DNA of 29,844 nucleotides, from positions 1 to 29,844 of the IMG/VR virus record IMGVR_UViG_3300031660_000030, one strand, 5' to 3'. This document shows positions 29,717-29,844 of the stretch, in pieces. Source of the DNA: a virus. The notes beneath the pieces are model-generated. The model made no database searches. It was not told the origin of the DNA and saw nothing but the letters and a program-made list of their open reading frames with translations. Every line of letters starts with the position of its first letter. Position 1 is the first letter of the stretch. The translations under genes were made by a program, and so were the position numbers.

Positions 29717-29844
29717 GATGCTGCTCCCATAAATGCGCCCATCTTAGCCATGATGTCGTTGGCTTCCTCTGCTTTGTCACGGCGTAGGTCAGGGTCATTA
29801 CGTAAGGCATCAGGGTGATACCCTACCAGCTTACCCTCAACCTC
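29713..29844 (-). CDS. C-terminal end of a gene (possible MoxR-type AAA+ ATPase), partial
   Basis: The last 43 residues of an ORF entering from the right edge are visible: they begin EVEGKLVGYHPDALRNDPDL and end in ANDIMAKMGAFMGAAS, then TGA. Only the C-terminal tail is in the window, so no ATPase motif can be seen. The AAA+ suggestion comes solely from its place directly upstream of a DUF2201/VWA gene. The reading frame is open throughout and is coupled to the next gene, so coding status is likely even though its identity is not shown. Confidence 0.5.
   Translation of the reverse strand, partial: EVEGKLVGYHPDALRNDPDLRRDKAEEANDIMAKMGAFMGAAS

Overview
The window reads as part of the genome of a short-tailed (T7-like, podovirus-type) tailed phage, probably marine. 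It has no bacterial housekeeping genes, genes are packed with 1-44 nt overlaps, and it splits into a rightward virion/lysis block (about 0.1-16.5 kb, + strand) and a leftward replication block (16.5 kb to the right edge, - strand). The blocks converge with a 4-nt overlap at 16499-16502. Terminase, portal and capsid genes are not present and would be expected left of the window. No RNA polymerase, integrase, tRNA or CRISPR array is visible. An alphaproteobacterial host is a weak guess, based mainly on a tiny GcrA-like helix-turn-helix protein.

Rightward block: a sigma70-like promoter and a small hairpin precede a lysis cassette made of an EF-hand two-TM protein, a holin-like two-TM protein and an M15-type peptidoglycan peptidase. 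Next come a large tail nozzle-like protein, two small structural-type proteins, a GNAT-fold protein resembling T7 gp13, an Ala/Gly-rich gp14-like protein, a 900-aa protein with a lytic transglycosylase domain, and a 2446-aa giant with an HExxxH metallopeptidase-like motif and an LPD38-like C-terminus. The last four look like an ejectosome: proteins ejected with the DNA that breach the cell wall and act in the host.

Leftward block, in transcription order from the right edge: the C-terminus of a protein that may be a MoxR-type AAA+ ATPase, a TTG-start mini-protein, a DUF2201-type metallopeptidase/VWA protein, a one-TM mini-protein, two conserved-looking unknowns, five very small genes of 56-62 codons (including a GcrA-like HTH and a DnaJ-like zinc finger), an HTH-DUF6378 protein, family A DNA polymerase, a Cas4/RecB-like Fe-S nuclease, a VRR-NUC nuclease, an SNF2-like helicase, a coiled-coil companion, a probable ssDNA-binding protein, a small HTH protein and a primase-helicase fusion. 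Together they form a nearly complete replication/recombination set.

The most interesting unexplained points are the VWA/metallopeptidase module at the right edge, the HExxxH/EExxAD motif pair in the giant virion protein, the run of translationally coupled mini-genes before polA, a perfect 18-bp palindrome with a T tract at 19370-19395 that would stop rightward transcription only after it had run antisense through the whole primase gene, and a 19-bp exact repeat in the leftward block.
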